Shown piece after piece: positions 9,364 to 20,099 of a stretch of 64,000 nucleotides of DNA. Under the pieces are notes generated by a model. That model saw only the letters and a list, made by a program, of their open reading frames with translations. It searched no databases and had not been told where the DNA came from. This stretch comes from Geminicoccus harenae. GTDB taxonomy: Bacteria > Pseudomonadota > Alphaproteobacteria > Geminicoccales > Geminicoccaceae. Numbering within the stretch: the stretch's first letter is position 1; the number at the start of each line of letters is the position of its first letter. Location: positions 62,001-126,000 of the forward strand of contig NZ_JABGCL010000001.1 in assembly GCF_019800005.1 (NCBI RefSeq), read 5' to 3'. The translations under genes were made by a program, and so were the position numbers.

Positions 9364-10428
9364 ATGATGAAGCTGGACGAACTCGACACGCCCATCGCCC
9401 TGGTCGACCTGGACCGGGTCGAGGCCAACCTGAAGCGCTGGCAGGCCTTCTGCGACCGGCACGGGTTCGCCAACCGGCCGCACATCAAGACCCACAAGCT
9501 GGTCGAGCTGGCACGGCTGCAGGTCGAGCTGGGTGCCCGCGGCATCGCCTGCCAGAAGCTGGGCGAGGCCGAGGTGATGGCCGATGCCGGGATCGACGAC
9601 ATCCTGATCCCGTTCAACCTGGTGGGCGAGCGCAAGCTCACACGCGCGGTGGCCCTGGCTAAGCGGATCCGCCTGATCCTGATCGCCGACAGCCGCGAGG
9701 TGTCCGACCCGATCGGCCGGGCGTTCGCCCAGGCGGACATGAGCGTCGAGATGCTGGTCGAGTGCGACACGGGGGCCAAGCGCAACGGCACCCAGACCGT
9801 CGAGGAGACCGTGGAGCTCGCCCGGCACATCGCCGCCACGCCGGGCCTGCGCTTTGCCGGCCTGCTGACCTATCCGCCGCCGGGCGGCCAGCCGAACGTG
9901 GTCCGCTTCTTCAACGAGACCGTGGCCCGGCTGAAGGAACTGGGCATCGAGGCGCCGATCCTGTCCTCGGGCGGCAGCCCCGACATGTGGACCGCCAACG
10001 AGCAGGGCCCGGTCACCGAGCACCGGCCCGGCACCTATATCTACGGCGACCGGATGCAGATGCGCGCCGGCTGCATCGGGCTGGACGACTGCGCCCTGAC
10101 CGTGCTGACCACGGTGGTGTCCCGCCCGACCCCCGACCGCGCGATCCTCGATGCCGGCTCCAAGGCGCTCACCGCCGACCTGCACGGGCTGAACGGCTAC
10201 GGCCGGATCATGGAGTATCCCGATGCGGTGATCCACGGCCTGTCCGAGGAGCACGGCCATGTCGACCTGAGCCAGGTCGAGGGTCCGCGGCCGAAGGTCG
10301 GCGACCGGGTGCGGGTCCTGCCGAACCATGCCTGCCCGGTCAGCAACCTCTACGACCAGGTGGCGCTCATCCGCGGCGACCGGGTGGAACGGCTGGTCGA
10401 CGTGGCCGCCCGCGGTAGATTGACCTGA
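9364..10428 (+). CDS. PLP-dependent D-threonine aldolase / D-serine dehydratase-like enzyme
   Basis: The 354-residue fold-type III PLP enzyme has an alanine-racemase-like N-terminal barrel. The PLP lysine lies in RPHIKTHK near residue 43. The C-terminal beta domain ends with PNHACPVSNL, whose His and Cys bind a divalent metal in the D-threonine aldolase/DSD1 family. Likely reactions are cleavage of D-threonine or other D-beta-hydroxy amino acids, or dehydration of D-serine; the sequence cannot decide. Two adjacent ATGs (9364, 9367) are possible starts. The gene lies in the block between lpxC and bamD, with 49 bases before the CYTH-CHAD gene. Confidence 0.88.
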   Translation: MMKLDELDTPIALVDLDRVEANLKRWQAFCDRHGFANRPHIKTHKLVELARLQVELGARGIACQKLGEAEVMADAGIDDILIPFNLVGERKLTRAVALAKRIRLILIADSREVSDPIGRAFAQADMSVEMLVECDTGAKRNGTQTVEETVELARHIAATPGLRFAGLLTYPPPGGQPNVVRFFNETVARLKELGIEAPILSSGGSPDMWTANEQGPVTEHRPGTYIYGDRMQMRAGCIGLDDCALTVLTTVVSRPTPDRAILDAGSKALTADLHGLNGYGRIMEYPDAVIHGLSEEHGHVDLSQVEGPRPKVGDRVRVLPNHACPVSNLYDQVALIRGDRVERLVDVAARGRLT

Positions 10429-10477
10429 AATTTTCTGCAATGAGATCTCTGGTTCACAATGGGAGCCAGGGGCGAGC

Positions 10478-12052
10478 ATGGGCGTCGAGCGCGAGCTGAA
10501 GCTCGAGGGCAGGGCCGAGGACCTGCGCAAGCTCCTGGTCGATCCCGCCGTGGCGGACGGCCTGAAGGGCCGGCCCACCCGCCGGCGGCTGGCGGCCACC
10601 TATTACGACACCCCGGAAGGCACGCTGCGCCGCGAGCTCGGCATGAGCCTCCGGGTGCGCAAGGAAGGGCGGCGCTGGGTCCAGGCGGTGAAGCGCGAGC
10701 CCACCGGCGACGGCGTCCTCCTGGCGCGCGACGAGTGGGAGGTGCAGGTAGCAGGCGAGGCGCCCGAGCCTGCCCGCTTCACCGATCCCGAGCTGGCCGA
10801 TCTCGTCCAGGCCGCCACCGGCCGGGAGCTGGTCGCGATCGTGCGCACCGACATCCGCCGCGAGACGGTCGACCTCGGCTGGACCGACGAGCATGGCCGC
10901 AGTGCCGTGGTGAACCTGGCGCTCGACCAGGGCCGGATCGAGGCGGACGGCCGCGCCGAGGAAGTGAGCGAGCTGGAGCTGGAGTTGGTCGAGGGCGACC
11001 CGGCCTGCCTGTATGCGCTGGCGCTGCGCTGTGCGGAGCTCGCACCGGTGCGCTTCGTCACCCAGAGCAAGTGGCAGCGCGGCGTGCGGTTGCACGACCG
11101 CCTGGTGCCGCAGCCGGTCAAGGCCGAGCGGCCGGAACTGGCGGCCGACGCCAATATCGAGACGGTGATGGTCGCGGCCTTCGGCGCCGCCCTGCGCCAG
11201 TGGGTCGGCAACGAGGCGGCGGTGCTGGACGGGCGCGATCCCGAGGGCATCCACCAGATGCGGGTGGCCCTGCGCCGGCTGCGCTCCTTGCTGACCGTGT
11301 TCAAGGACCTGATCCCGCCGGCCCAGCGCAAGTCCCTGTCCGGCGAGCTGCGCACGGTGGTCAAGGCGCTGGGCCCGGCCCGTGACCTCGACGTGTTCGA
11401 GGCGGAACTGCTCGCACCGGTGCTGGCGGCCAGGGCCGGGGAGCCGTCGCTGTCGGCCCTCCACGAGCTGGCCACCTCCGCCCGGGCCAGGGCCTATGAC
11501 GAGGCCCACGCCATGGTGGCGAGCCGCGACTATGGCCGGACCCTCCTGCGCCTGTCCGCCTGGCTGGCGATGCGCGGCTGGCGGGTGGGCGCGGATGCGG
11601 CCGGTGCCGACCAGCTCGCCATGCCCGCCACGCAGGCTGCCGCTGCCCTGCTGGACAAGGCATTGCGCAAGGTGCGCCGCCGCGGCCGGCACTTTGCCGG
11701 CCTGGCGCCGGACGAGCGGCACGAGGTGCGGATCGCCCTGAAGAAGCTGCGCTATGCCGCCGATGCAGTGGCGGACCTGTTCGATCCCGACCGGGTGAAG
11801 CCCTACAACAAGCGGCTCTCGCAGCTCCAGGACCATATGGGCCGGTTCAACGACGCCTTCGTCGCCGGTGCCCTGGTCGACCGGCTGCTCGGCGATGCCG
11901 GCTTGCCTGCCGCCACGCGCCAGGCGGCCGCCAAGGGTGCCGGCATGGTCGCCGGCTGGCATGCCCATGCCGCGGTCGCCGACGAGCCGGAGCTGATCGA
12001 CGCCTGGCGTGCCTTCAAGCGGGCGGAGCCGTTCTGGGGGGGCACGGCTTGA
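10478..12052 (+). CDS. CYTH-CHAD domain protein, probable inorganic triphosphatase / polyphosphate-binding protein
   Basis: The 524-residue protein has two domains. An N-terminal CYTH domain (about 1-205) carries the ExExK signature as VERELKLEG at residues 3-11. CYTH proteins bind triphosphates and often hydrolyse tripolyphosphate with Mg. A C-terminal CHAD domain (about 225-515) carries repeated conserved histidines and basic residues (HQMRVALRRLRSLL, HEVRIALKKLRYA) that bind polyphosphate chains in characterised members. The stop overlaps the TTG start of a ParA-type ATPase by four bases, so the two are probably made together. The domain call is firm; the physiological role is inferred. 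Confidence 0.92.
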   Translation: MGVERELKLEGRAEDLRKLLVDPAVADGLKGRPTRRRLAATYYDTPEGTLRRELGMSLRVRKEGRRWVQAVKREPTGDGVLLARDEWEVQVAGEAPEPARFTDPELADLVQAATGRELVAIVRTDIRRETVDLGWTDEHGRSAVVNLALDQGRIEADGRAEEVSELELELVEGDPACLYALALRCAELAPVRFVTQSKWQRGVRLHDRLVPQPVKAERPELAADANIETVMVAAFGAALRQWVGNEAAVLDGRDPEGIHQMRVALRRLRSLLTVFKDLIPPAQRKSLSGELRTVVKALGPARDLDVFEAELLAPVLAARAGEPSLSALHELATSARARAYDEAHAMVASRDYGRTLLRLSAWLAMRGWRVGADAAGADQLAMPATQAAAALLDKALRKVRRRGRHFAGLAPDERHEVRIALKKLRYAADAVADLFDPDRVKPYNKRLSQLQDHMGRFNDAFVAGALVDRLLGDAGLPAATRQAAAKGAGMVAGWHAHAAVADEPELIDAWRAFKRAEPFWGGTA

Positions 12053-12675
12053 TCCGCATCCTGGTCGGCAACGGCAAGGGCGGGGTGGGCAAGTCGACGA
12101 TCGCCACCGGCCTGGCTGCGGCCCTGGCCGCCAGGAGACGGGTCACCGCGCTCGCCGATGCCGACCGCCAGCGCTCCAGCCTGGGCTGGCTGGAGCGGCG
12201 TCCGGCCAGTGCCGCCCCGATCCGGGCGCTGGACTGGACCAGGAAGCTGGGCGCGGTGCCGCCGGGTGTGGAGCGGCTGGTGGTCGACGCCCCGGCCAAC
12301 CTGGACGGCAGCGAGATCGAGGACCTGCTGGACGAATCCGACCTCGTGGTGGTGCCGGTCCAGCCCTCCCTGTTCGACCAGGCCGGGACCGAGCGGTTCC
12401 TGGGCAAGCTCGGCAAGCAGAAATCGGTGCGCAAGGGCAGGAAGGCGGTGGTGCTGGTGCTCAACCGCCTGCGCCCGCGTGCCCGCGCCACCGTCCGGCT
12501 GGACGCCTATGCCCGGAGCCTGGAACTGCCGGTAGCGGCGCGGCTGGCCGACCGGGCGATCTACGAGGAGTTGGCAGCGCAGGGCTTGGCGGTGTTCGAC
12601 CTGGCCGGTGCCCGGACCGCCCCGGCACGTGCCGAGTGGGCGCAACTGGTGGACCTGCTCGACGGCAGCGCCTGA
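12049..12675 (+). CDS. Orphan ParA/MinD-type ATPase
   Basis: A 208-residue P-loop ATPase with the deviant Walker A motif NGKGGVGKST (residues 8-17; signature Lys10, catalytic Lys15). A D-x-D motif, ADADRQRSS, lies near 38, and the Walker B motif VVDAPANLDG near 87. It is ParA/MinD-like rather than a chromosomal ParA, and no parB or parS lies nearby. The start is TTG 12049, overlapping the CYTH-CHAD stop. Such ATPases, when encoded with a cargo protein, space cellular cargos over the nucleoid. The partner here suggests polyphosphate bodies, which is an inference only. Confidence 0.88.
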   Translation: MIRILVGNGKGGVGKSTIATGLAAALAARRRVTALADADRQRSSLGWLERRPASAAPIRALDWTRKLGAVPPGVERLVVDAPANLDGSEIEDLLDESDLVVVPVQPSLFDQAGTERFLGKLGKQKSVRKGRKAVVLVLNRLRPRARATVRLDAYARSLELPVAARLADRAIYEELAAQGLAVFDLAGARTAPARAEWAQLVDLLDGSA

Positions 12676-12688
12676 ACGCCTCCGGCCG

Positions 12689-13495
12689 TCACCCCCGGCT
12701 CTCCGGCAACGCCATATCGAGGGCGACCTGCATGAAGTCCAGCGCACGCCCCGCCGCCGCTGCCGGAAGCTCGTCGATCCGGCCCTGCCTTGCCGCCAGC
12801 GCCGTCTCCAGCACGTCCCGCCAGCAGGCCGGGTAGGCCTCGAGCCCCCAGCTTCCCGCCGCCGATTTGCTGACGATCCGGCCGGTCCGCAGCGTGCAGT
12901 CGATCCGGGCGATCCCGAGCACGCCCCAGGCGACCGTGCCGGCCGCCACCGGCTCGCCAGCACCCTTGCCCGCCAAAGCCTGCCTGCCGCGCGCGATCCA
13001 GCCACGCCAGTAGCTCTCCAGATTGCCCGCGAGGAACCGGCGCAGCCCCGCTTGGTCGAGGCCGATAGGGAGTTCGGCAGGGGCCGGCCCCAGCAGTGCC
13101 ACGCCGTGACGGGCCAGGCAGAACCAGGTGACCGGGTTGGCATCGAAGCAGACCTCTGCCCGGCGCAGCCGGCCATCGAGGCTGAAGGGGACCGTCAGCG
13201 GGTGGGTGGGAGTGGCCCCAAGCTGCGCCACGTCCAGGTAGCAGCCGTCGAAGGGCGGCATTCCGGGTTCTGCCAGTTCCGCATGGACCCGCTCCAGCCG
13301 GTCCAGCCCCTCGGGCGTGGGCAGGGCCGGCATCAGGGCCACGAAGTCGATGTCGCTTCGGCCTTCCTGGTAGTCGCCGAGCGCCAGCGAGCCCACCAGA
13401 TAGAGGCCGTGCGGCCTGGGGGCAGCATGCCGGTCGAGCAGAACCAGATAATGATCGACCGTGCGGGCGACGGAGTCAGGCAGGCGCTGCCGCAC
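12689..13495 (-). CDS. AadA-like nucleotidyltransferase
   Basis: The 268-residue protein has a DNA polymerase beta-type nucleotidyltransferase domain at the N-terminus. Its motif is GSLALGDYQEGRSDID, with Gly35-Ser36 and the metal-binding Asp48 and Asp50. The C-terminal half resembles the helical domain of streptomycin 3''-adenylyltransferases (AadA/DUF4111). It might adenylylate an aminoglycoside or another small molecule; antibiotic resistance cannot be concluded from sequence. It lies 21 bases downstream of an XRE regulator on the same strand, suggesting a two-gene unit opposite to the flanking genes. Confidence 0.8.
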   Translation of the reverse strand: MRQRLPDSVARTVDHYLVLLDRHAAPRPHGLYLVGSLALGDYQEGRSDIDFVALMPALPTPEGLDRLERVHAELAEPGMPPFDGCYLDVAQLGATPTHPLTVPFSLDGRLRRAEVCFDANPVTWFCLARHGVALLGPAPAELPIGLDQAGLRRFLAGNLESYWRGWIARGRQALAGKGAGEPVAAGTVAWGVLGIARIDCTLRTGRIVSKSAAGSWGLEAYPACWRDVLETALAARQGRIDELPAAAAGRALDFMQVALDMALPESRG

Positions 13496-13516
13496 GCAGA
13501 ACTCGTCCAGGCGCTG

Positions 13517-13891
13517 CTAGCGGGCGGCCCCTGGCCGCTCCACCACCGCGCGCACCAGCCCGCTCAAGGCGGCGCGGACGGCCGGATCCTCGATCTGGCT
13601 GAACGGCAGCTCGGCCGGACCGGCCTCGGGCGAGCCCTTGGCCGCCACGGTCGTGCTGGGCGGGTGCAGGTCGACCATGCCGCACAGCCACTGGATGTCG
13701 GTGCGCAACCGCTCGGCGATCAGGATCAGCCGCGCGGCACTCACCCGGTTGGCGCCGCGCTCGAATTTCTGGATCTGCTGGTAGGACACGCCGATCACCT
13801 GGCCCACCTGTTCCTGGGTCAGGCCGAGCTCGATCCGGCGCCGGCGCAGCCGTTCCCCGATCTTGCGCTCGATCAGCGTCTCGCGATCCAT
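13517..13891 (-). CDS. XRE-family HTH transcriptional regulator
   Basis: A 124-residue protein with a lambda-repressor-type HTH at residues 8-65. GERLRRRRIELGLTQEQVG and GVSYQQIQKFERGANRVSAA are close to a common alphaproteobacterial XRE subfamily. The C-terminal half is low-complexity with no recognised domain. ATG 13891 is chosen because homology starts directly after it, although an in-frame ATG exists at 13975. It probably regulates itself and the nucleotidyltransferase gene 21 bases downstream. Confidence 0.87.
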   Translation of the reverse strand: MDRETLIERKIGERLRRRRIELGLTQEQVGQVIGVSYQQIQKFERGANRVSAARLILIAERLRTDIQWLCGMVDLHPPSTTVAAKGSPEAGPAELPFSQIEDPAVRAALSGLVRAVVERPGAAR

Positions 13892-14002
13892 CAGCCAGCC
13901 CTCCGGCCGCCGAACCGGCCCATCTGGCTTGCGCCATCCGGCTCGGCTAAGGTCCTGCCGACAAGCGCTGATCATAACCCCAGGTGGAACGGGCTACAAG
14001 GA

Positions 14003-14848
14003 ATGCCGCTGATCGACCCTCGCGACCGCGCCCCCGGCATCCGGTTGCGGCACCTCCTGCGGACCGGTGCTGCGGCCCTGATCCTGGCATTGGCGGCCTG
14101 CGGCGGGGGGGAGGCCGACCAGACCCTGGTCGAGCCGGACAAGCCGGCAGAGCAACTCTACGGCGAAGCCCAGGACCTGATGGCGGAAGGGAGCTGGAAC
14201 CGGGCGGCCGCCGCATTCGAGGAGGTCGAGCGCCAGCATCCCTATTCCGAGCTGGCCAAGCGCGCCCAGGTCGAGGCGGCCTATGCCTATTACGAGGGCA
14301 GTTCCTATGACGAGGCCATCGGCGCCGCCGAGCGCTTCATCGACCTCCACCCGGGCGACGAGGCGACGCCGTACGCCTACTACCTGATCGGCCTGTGCTA
14401 CTACGAGCAGATCAGCGATGTCGGCCGCGACCAGGAGATGACCCAGCGCGCCATGGACGCGTTCGAGGACATGGTCCGCCGCTACCCGGAAAGCGACTAT
14501 GCCCGCGACGCCACGCTGAAGCTCGACCTGATCCGCGACCATCTGGCCGGCAAGGAGATGGAGATCGGGCGCTACTACGAGAACCGCAAGCAGTATGTCG
14601 GTGCGATCAACCGCTTCCGCAACGTGGTCGAGAACTACCAGACCACCTCGCACGTGCCGGAAGCCCTGTTCCGGCTGACCGAGAGCTATCTGGCGCTGGG
14701 CGTGCGCAAGGAAGCCCAGGCGGCCGCCGCCGTGCTTGGCTACAACTATCCGGGATCTATCTGGTACGAACGGTCCTATGCCCTCCTGGAAGGCCAGGAC
14801 CTGGCGCCAGCGGAGGACAGCGGCTCATGGCTGTCGAACCTGTTCTGA
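14003..14848 (+). CDS. bamD: Outer membrane assembly lipoprotein BamD
   Basis: Essential lipoprotein of the BAM complex that inserts beta-barrel proteins into the outer membrane. The 281-residue protein has a signal peptide with lipobox LALAAC, so Cys33 should be lipidated. TPR repeats follow (about 45-270), including GSWNRAAAAFEEVERQHPYSELAKRAQ and MEIGRYYENRKQYVGAINRF, typical of BamD/ComL. ATG 14003 follows an AAGGA element at very short distance. The gene is followed 16 bases later by recN, the order normally seen downstream of lpxC in alphaproteobacteria. Confidence 0.94.
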   Translation: MPLIDPRDRAPGIRLRHLLRTGAAALILALAACGGGEADQTLVEPDKPAEQLYGEAQDLMAEGSWNRAAAAFEEVERQHPYSELAKRAQVEAAYAYYEGSSYDEAIGAAERFIDLHPGDEATPYAYYLIGLCYYEQISDVGRDQEMTQRAMDAFEDMVRRYPESDYARDATLKLDLIRDHLAGKEMEIGRYYENRKQYVGAINRFRNVVENYQTTSHVPEALFRLTESYLALGVRKEAQAAAAVLGYNYPGSIWYERSYALLEGQDLAPAEDSGSWLSNLF

Positions 14849-14864
14849 ACCACGTGGCCGGTTC

Positions 14865-16523
14865 ATGCTGCTCAGCCTGAACGTCCGCGACCTGCTGCTC
14901 CTGGACCGGCTCGACCTGGAGTTCGGGCGGGGCCTCACCACGCTCACCGGCGAGACCGGGGCGGGCAAGTCGATCCTGCTGGGCTGCCTGGGCCTCGCCA
15001 CCGGTGCCCGGGCCGAGCGCGGCCAGGTCCGGGTCGGCAGCCAGCAGGGCTCGGTCACCGCGATCTTCGGCCTGTCCCCGCACCATCCGGCGCGCCAGCA
15101 CCTGGCCGAGCAGGGCATCACGGTGGGCGAGGAGATCAGCCTGCGCCGGGTCGTGTTCGCCGATGGCCGCTCGCGCGCCTTCATCGAGGACGAGCCGGTG
15201 GCGATCGGCACGCTGGAGCGGGTCGGCCGCGACCTGGTCGAGGTGCACGGACAGTTCGAGCAGCGCGGCCTGGCCGACCCGGCGCGCCATCGCAGCCTCC
15301 TGGACGCGTTCGGCGGCCATGAGAGCGAGGCGGAGGCGGTCCGGACCGCCTGGGCGGCCTGGCGCGACCTGAAGGGGCGGCTCGACGAGCGGCGGCGGGC
15401 GGTCGAGCAGGCGGCCGCCGAGGAGGAGCGGCTGCGCGCCCATCTGGCCGAGCTGGAGAAGTTCGGGCCGGTACCCGGCGAGGAGGAGGAACTGGCCGCC
15501 GAGCGCCAGCGCCTGCAGACCCGCGACCGGCAGATCGCCCTGTTCGACGAAGCCGCCAAGGGCCTGGCCGACGCCGCCGAGCGGCTGGCCACGACCCAGC
15601 GCAAGCTCGACCGCTCCGGGATCGACGATCCCAGCCTGGAGCAGATCGTGGACGGGCTGGAGCGGGCCGCCTCCGAGCTGGCCGATGTCGAGCGCGCCAC
15701 CGGCGAGCGGCTGCGCGAGCTGGTCCATGCCGAGGGCCGGCTGGACGAGGTCGAGGAGCGGCTGTTCGCACTGCGCGCCCTTGCCCGCAAGCACCGCGTC
15801 GGCACGGAGGAGCTGGAAGGGCTGCGCGACGAGTTCGTGGCGGCCTTGGCGCGGATCGAGACCGGGGCTGCCGACATCGCCCGGCTGGAGGCCGAAACCG
15901 AAACCCTGCACCGCCGGTTCCTGGCGGCGGTCGAGGCGTTGAGCGCGGCCCGGCAGCGTGCGGCCGGCATGCTGGCCGACGCGGTCGCGGCCGAGCTGGC
16001 GCCGCTCAAGCTGGAGCGTGCCACCCTGCGCGTGGCGCTCGCCCCGCTGGAGCCGGAAGCCTATGGCGAGCACGGGGCGGAGCGGGTCGCCTTCGAGGTG
16101 CGCACCAATCCCGGCCAGCCATTCGGGCCGATCGGCAAGATCGCGTCCGGCGGCGAGCTGGCCCGCTTCATGCTGGCGCTCAAGGTCGTGCTGGCCCGGC
16201 TGACCCCGGTCGAGACCCTGGTGTTCGACGAGATCGACGCCGGCACGGGCGGCGCCACCGCCGATGCGATCGGCGAGCGCCTGGCCCGCCTCGCCGAGGA
16301 GCGCCAGGTGCTGGTGGTGACCCATGCGCCGCAGGTGGCGGCCAGGGCGCAGAGCCATCTGCGGGTGGTGAAGCTGCAGGACGAGGACCGCACCCGGGTG
16401 ACCGTGGAAGCGCTGGAAGGCGAGGAGCGCCGCGACGAGGTGGCACGGATGCTGGCCGGTGCCCAGGTCACCGACGCCGCCCGGGCCGCGGCCGACAGCC
16501 TGATCCAGGACGCCGTCACCTGA
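14865..16523 (+). CDS. recN: DNA repair protein RecN
   Basis: SMC-like ATPase used in double-strand break repair. The 552-residue protein begins with MLLSLNVRDLLLLDRLDLEF, the usual RecN N-terminus. Walker A is GETGAGKS at 29-36. Two long Glu/Arg/Ala-rich coiled-coil arms occupy roughly residues 150-390. The ABC signature region is KIASGGELARFMLALK, and Walker B is VFDEIDAGTGG. ATG 14865 is selected by homology over a longer open frame that runs through bamD. Confidence 0.96.
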   Translation: MLLSLNVRDLLLLDRLDLEFGRGLTTLTGETGAGKSILLGCLGLATGARAERGQVRVGSQQGSVTAIFGLSPHHPARQHLAEQGITVGEEISLRRVVFADGRSRAFIEDEPVAIGTLERVGRDLVEVHGQFEQRGLADPARHRSLLDAFGGHESEAEAVRTAWAAWRDLKGRLDERRRAVEQAAAEEERLRAHLAELEKFGPVPGEEEELAAERQRLQTRDRQIALFDEAAKGLADAAERLATTQRKLDRSGIDDPSLEQIVDGLERAASELADVERATGERLRELVHAEGRLDEVEERLFALRALARKHRVGTEELEGLRDEFVAALARIETGAADIARLEAETETLHRRFLAAVEALSAARQRAAGMLADAVAAELAPLKLERATLRVALAPLEPEAYGEHGAERVAFEVRTNPGQPFGPIGKIASGGELARFMLALKVVLARLTPVETLVFDEIDAGTGGATADAIGERLARLAEERQVLVVTHAPQVAARAQSHLRVVKLQDEDRTRVTVEALEGEERRDEVARMLAGAQVTDAARAAADSLIQDAVT

Positions 16524-16601
16524 GCCGGCGCCTGCGCGACCAGGACAGCCCGCCCGGTTCCGCCTCTCTCGGAACAGCGATCTGCGTGTGGCACCGCCAG
16601 G

Positions 16602-16615
16602 AGCCGTATACGGCT
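16602..16615. promoter_or_regulatory. Palindrome 1, candidate operator of the RHH protein
   Basis: AGCCGTATACGGCT is a perfect 14-bp palindrome, 60-73 bases before the ATG of the ribbon-helix-helix gene. The same 14 bases recur exactly 40 bp further on. RHH proteins bind such short palindromes as dimers, so autoregulation is the simplest reading. Confidence 0.6.
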
Positions 16616-16639
16616 GCAACCTGCGTTCGCCTACGTCAT

Positions 16640-16657
16640 GCAGCCGTATACGGCTGC
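16640..16657. promoter_or_regulatory. Palindrome 2, candidate operator of the RHH protein
   Basis: GCAGCCGTATACGGCTGC is a perfect 18-bp palindrome that ends 17 bases before ATG 16675. It includes the same 14-bp core as palindrome 1. The centres are 40 bp apart, close to four helical turns, which would place two bound dimers on the same face of the DNA. Confidence 0.62.
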
Positions 16658-16674
16658 TGTTCCTGGAACCGGCC

Positions 16675-19348
<2,674 letters not shown>

Positions 19349-19388
19349 CCGCCGAGCCCGGCATTATTACGACTCGGACAACATCGCC

Positions 19389-19418
19389 TTGTACAACTCG
19401 TGCGAAAGGCGATATCAT
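19389..19418 (+). promoter_or_regulatory. Sigma-70-type promoter with palindrome over the -10
   Basis: TTGTAC (19389-19394), an 18-base spacer and TATCAT (19413-19418) fit a sigma-70 promoter for the SnoaL-like gene. A perfect 12-bp palindrome, ATATCATGATAT (19412-19423), covers the -10, as an operator would. The bases stand out as AT-rich in a GC-rich region. Confidence 0.5.
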
Positions 19419-19430
19419 GATATGGTGGAT

Positions 19431-19448
19431 CCTCTCCGTATTGAGAGG
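19431..19448 (+). promoter_or_regulatory. 5'UTR hairpin covering the ribosome binding site
   Basis: CCTCTC (19431-19436) pairs with GAGAGG (19443-19448) around a six-base loop. The 3' arm is part of the GAGAGGGG Shine-Dalgarno region of ATG 19456, so this structure would hide the ribosome site when formed. Confidence 0.45.
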
Positions 19449-19455
19449 GGATGAG

Positions 19456-19896
19456 ATGAGAACGCAAATCATGCTGGCCGCAATTGCGGCGGCCACTTCC
19501 CTGCTGCCGCTGGCGGCCGATGCCGAGACTTCCGAAGGGCAGGTGAAGTCTGCCTATGAGGCATGGGACGCCGCGTTCAACCAGGGTGACGCGAAGGCCG
19601 TGGCCGGTTTTTATGCCGACGACGCCATGCTGCTGCCGCCCACGCACGACGTCATCGAGGGGACGGGCGGCATCGAGCAGTTCTTCACGGGCGTGATCGG
19701 CAGCGGGGTGACCGGGCACAAGCTGGAGCCGATCCGGATCATGGAGGATGACGACCAGGTCGTGGTCGCGGCCCGCTGGAGTGCGCAGGGCAAGGACCAG
19801 GCCGGGGCCGCCACCACCTTCCAGGGCATCGCCACCCATGTCTTCGACAAGCAGGACGACGGCAGCCTGAAGCTGGAACTGCACACGTTCAACTAG
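19456..19896 (+). CDS. Secreted SnoaL-like / DUF4440 protein
   Basis: A 146-residue protein with a Sec signal peptide (residues 1-23, ending LPLAADAE). A single cone-shaped NTF2-like domain follows, starting with VKSAYEAWDAAFNQGDAKAVAGFYADDAMLLPP, typical of the SgcJ/EcaC/DUF4440 group. These domains bind small ligands or act as isomerases; no catalytic assignment is possible. ATG 19456 is preferred over ATG 19417 because it follows GAGAGGGG and begins the signal peptide. It has its own promoter-like sequence and is followed by a perfect inverted repeat. Confidence 0.82.
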   Translation: MRTQIMLAAIAAATSLLPLAADAETSEGQVKSAYEAWDAAFNQGDAKAVAGFYADDAMLLPPTHDVIEGTGGIEQFFTGVIGSGVTGHKLEPIRIMEDDDQVVVAARWSAQGKDQAGAATTFQGIATHVFDKQDDGSLKLELHTFN

Positions 19897-19914
19897 GAAG
19901 GGTCTCCAGGCGCT

Positions 19915-19950
19915 CCGGATTCTTCAGGTGCCGCGGCCTGAAGAATCCGG
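19915..19950. terminator. Perfect 14-bp inverted repeat after the SnoaL-like gene
   Basis: CCGGATTCTTCAGG (19915-19928) and its exact complement (19937-19950) flank an eight-base loop. It starts 18 bases after the stop codon, so it may terminate transcription or protect the mRNA end. No T-tract follows on either strand, so it is not a classic intrinsic terminator. Confidence 0.5.
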
Positions 19951-20099
19951 GCCTGTGGCAAAGCCGCTTCACGAGGCGATGAGGCATCTTCCGCCGGGCC
20001 CGATCCCGCCTATCTGATGGTCCTGCCGTTTCCCGGCAGGACCGGGCGCGCGGCGCACCGGCAACCCTTCGGCTGGAGCCTTCAGATGGCCGATCGCCC

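Noticed and set aside
12689..13495. Calling the nucleotidyltransferase a streptomycin resistance gene
   Set aside because: Only the GSx10DxD fold motif and general layout support it. Substrate residues cannot be confirmed by eye.
12608..13990. A long plus-strand open frame leading into bamD, antisense to the nucleotidyltransferase and XRE genes
   Set aside because: The translation resembles no protein, while the minus strand has clear catalytic and HTH motifs. BamD starts at 14003 with a lipoprotein signal.
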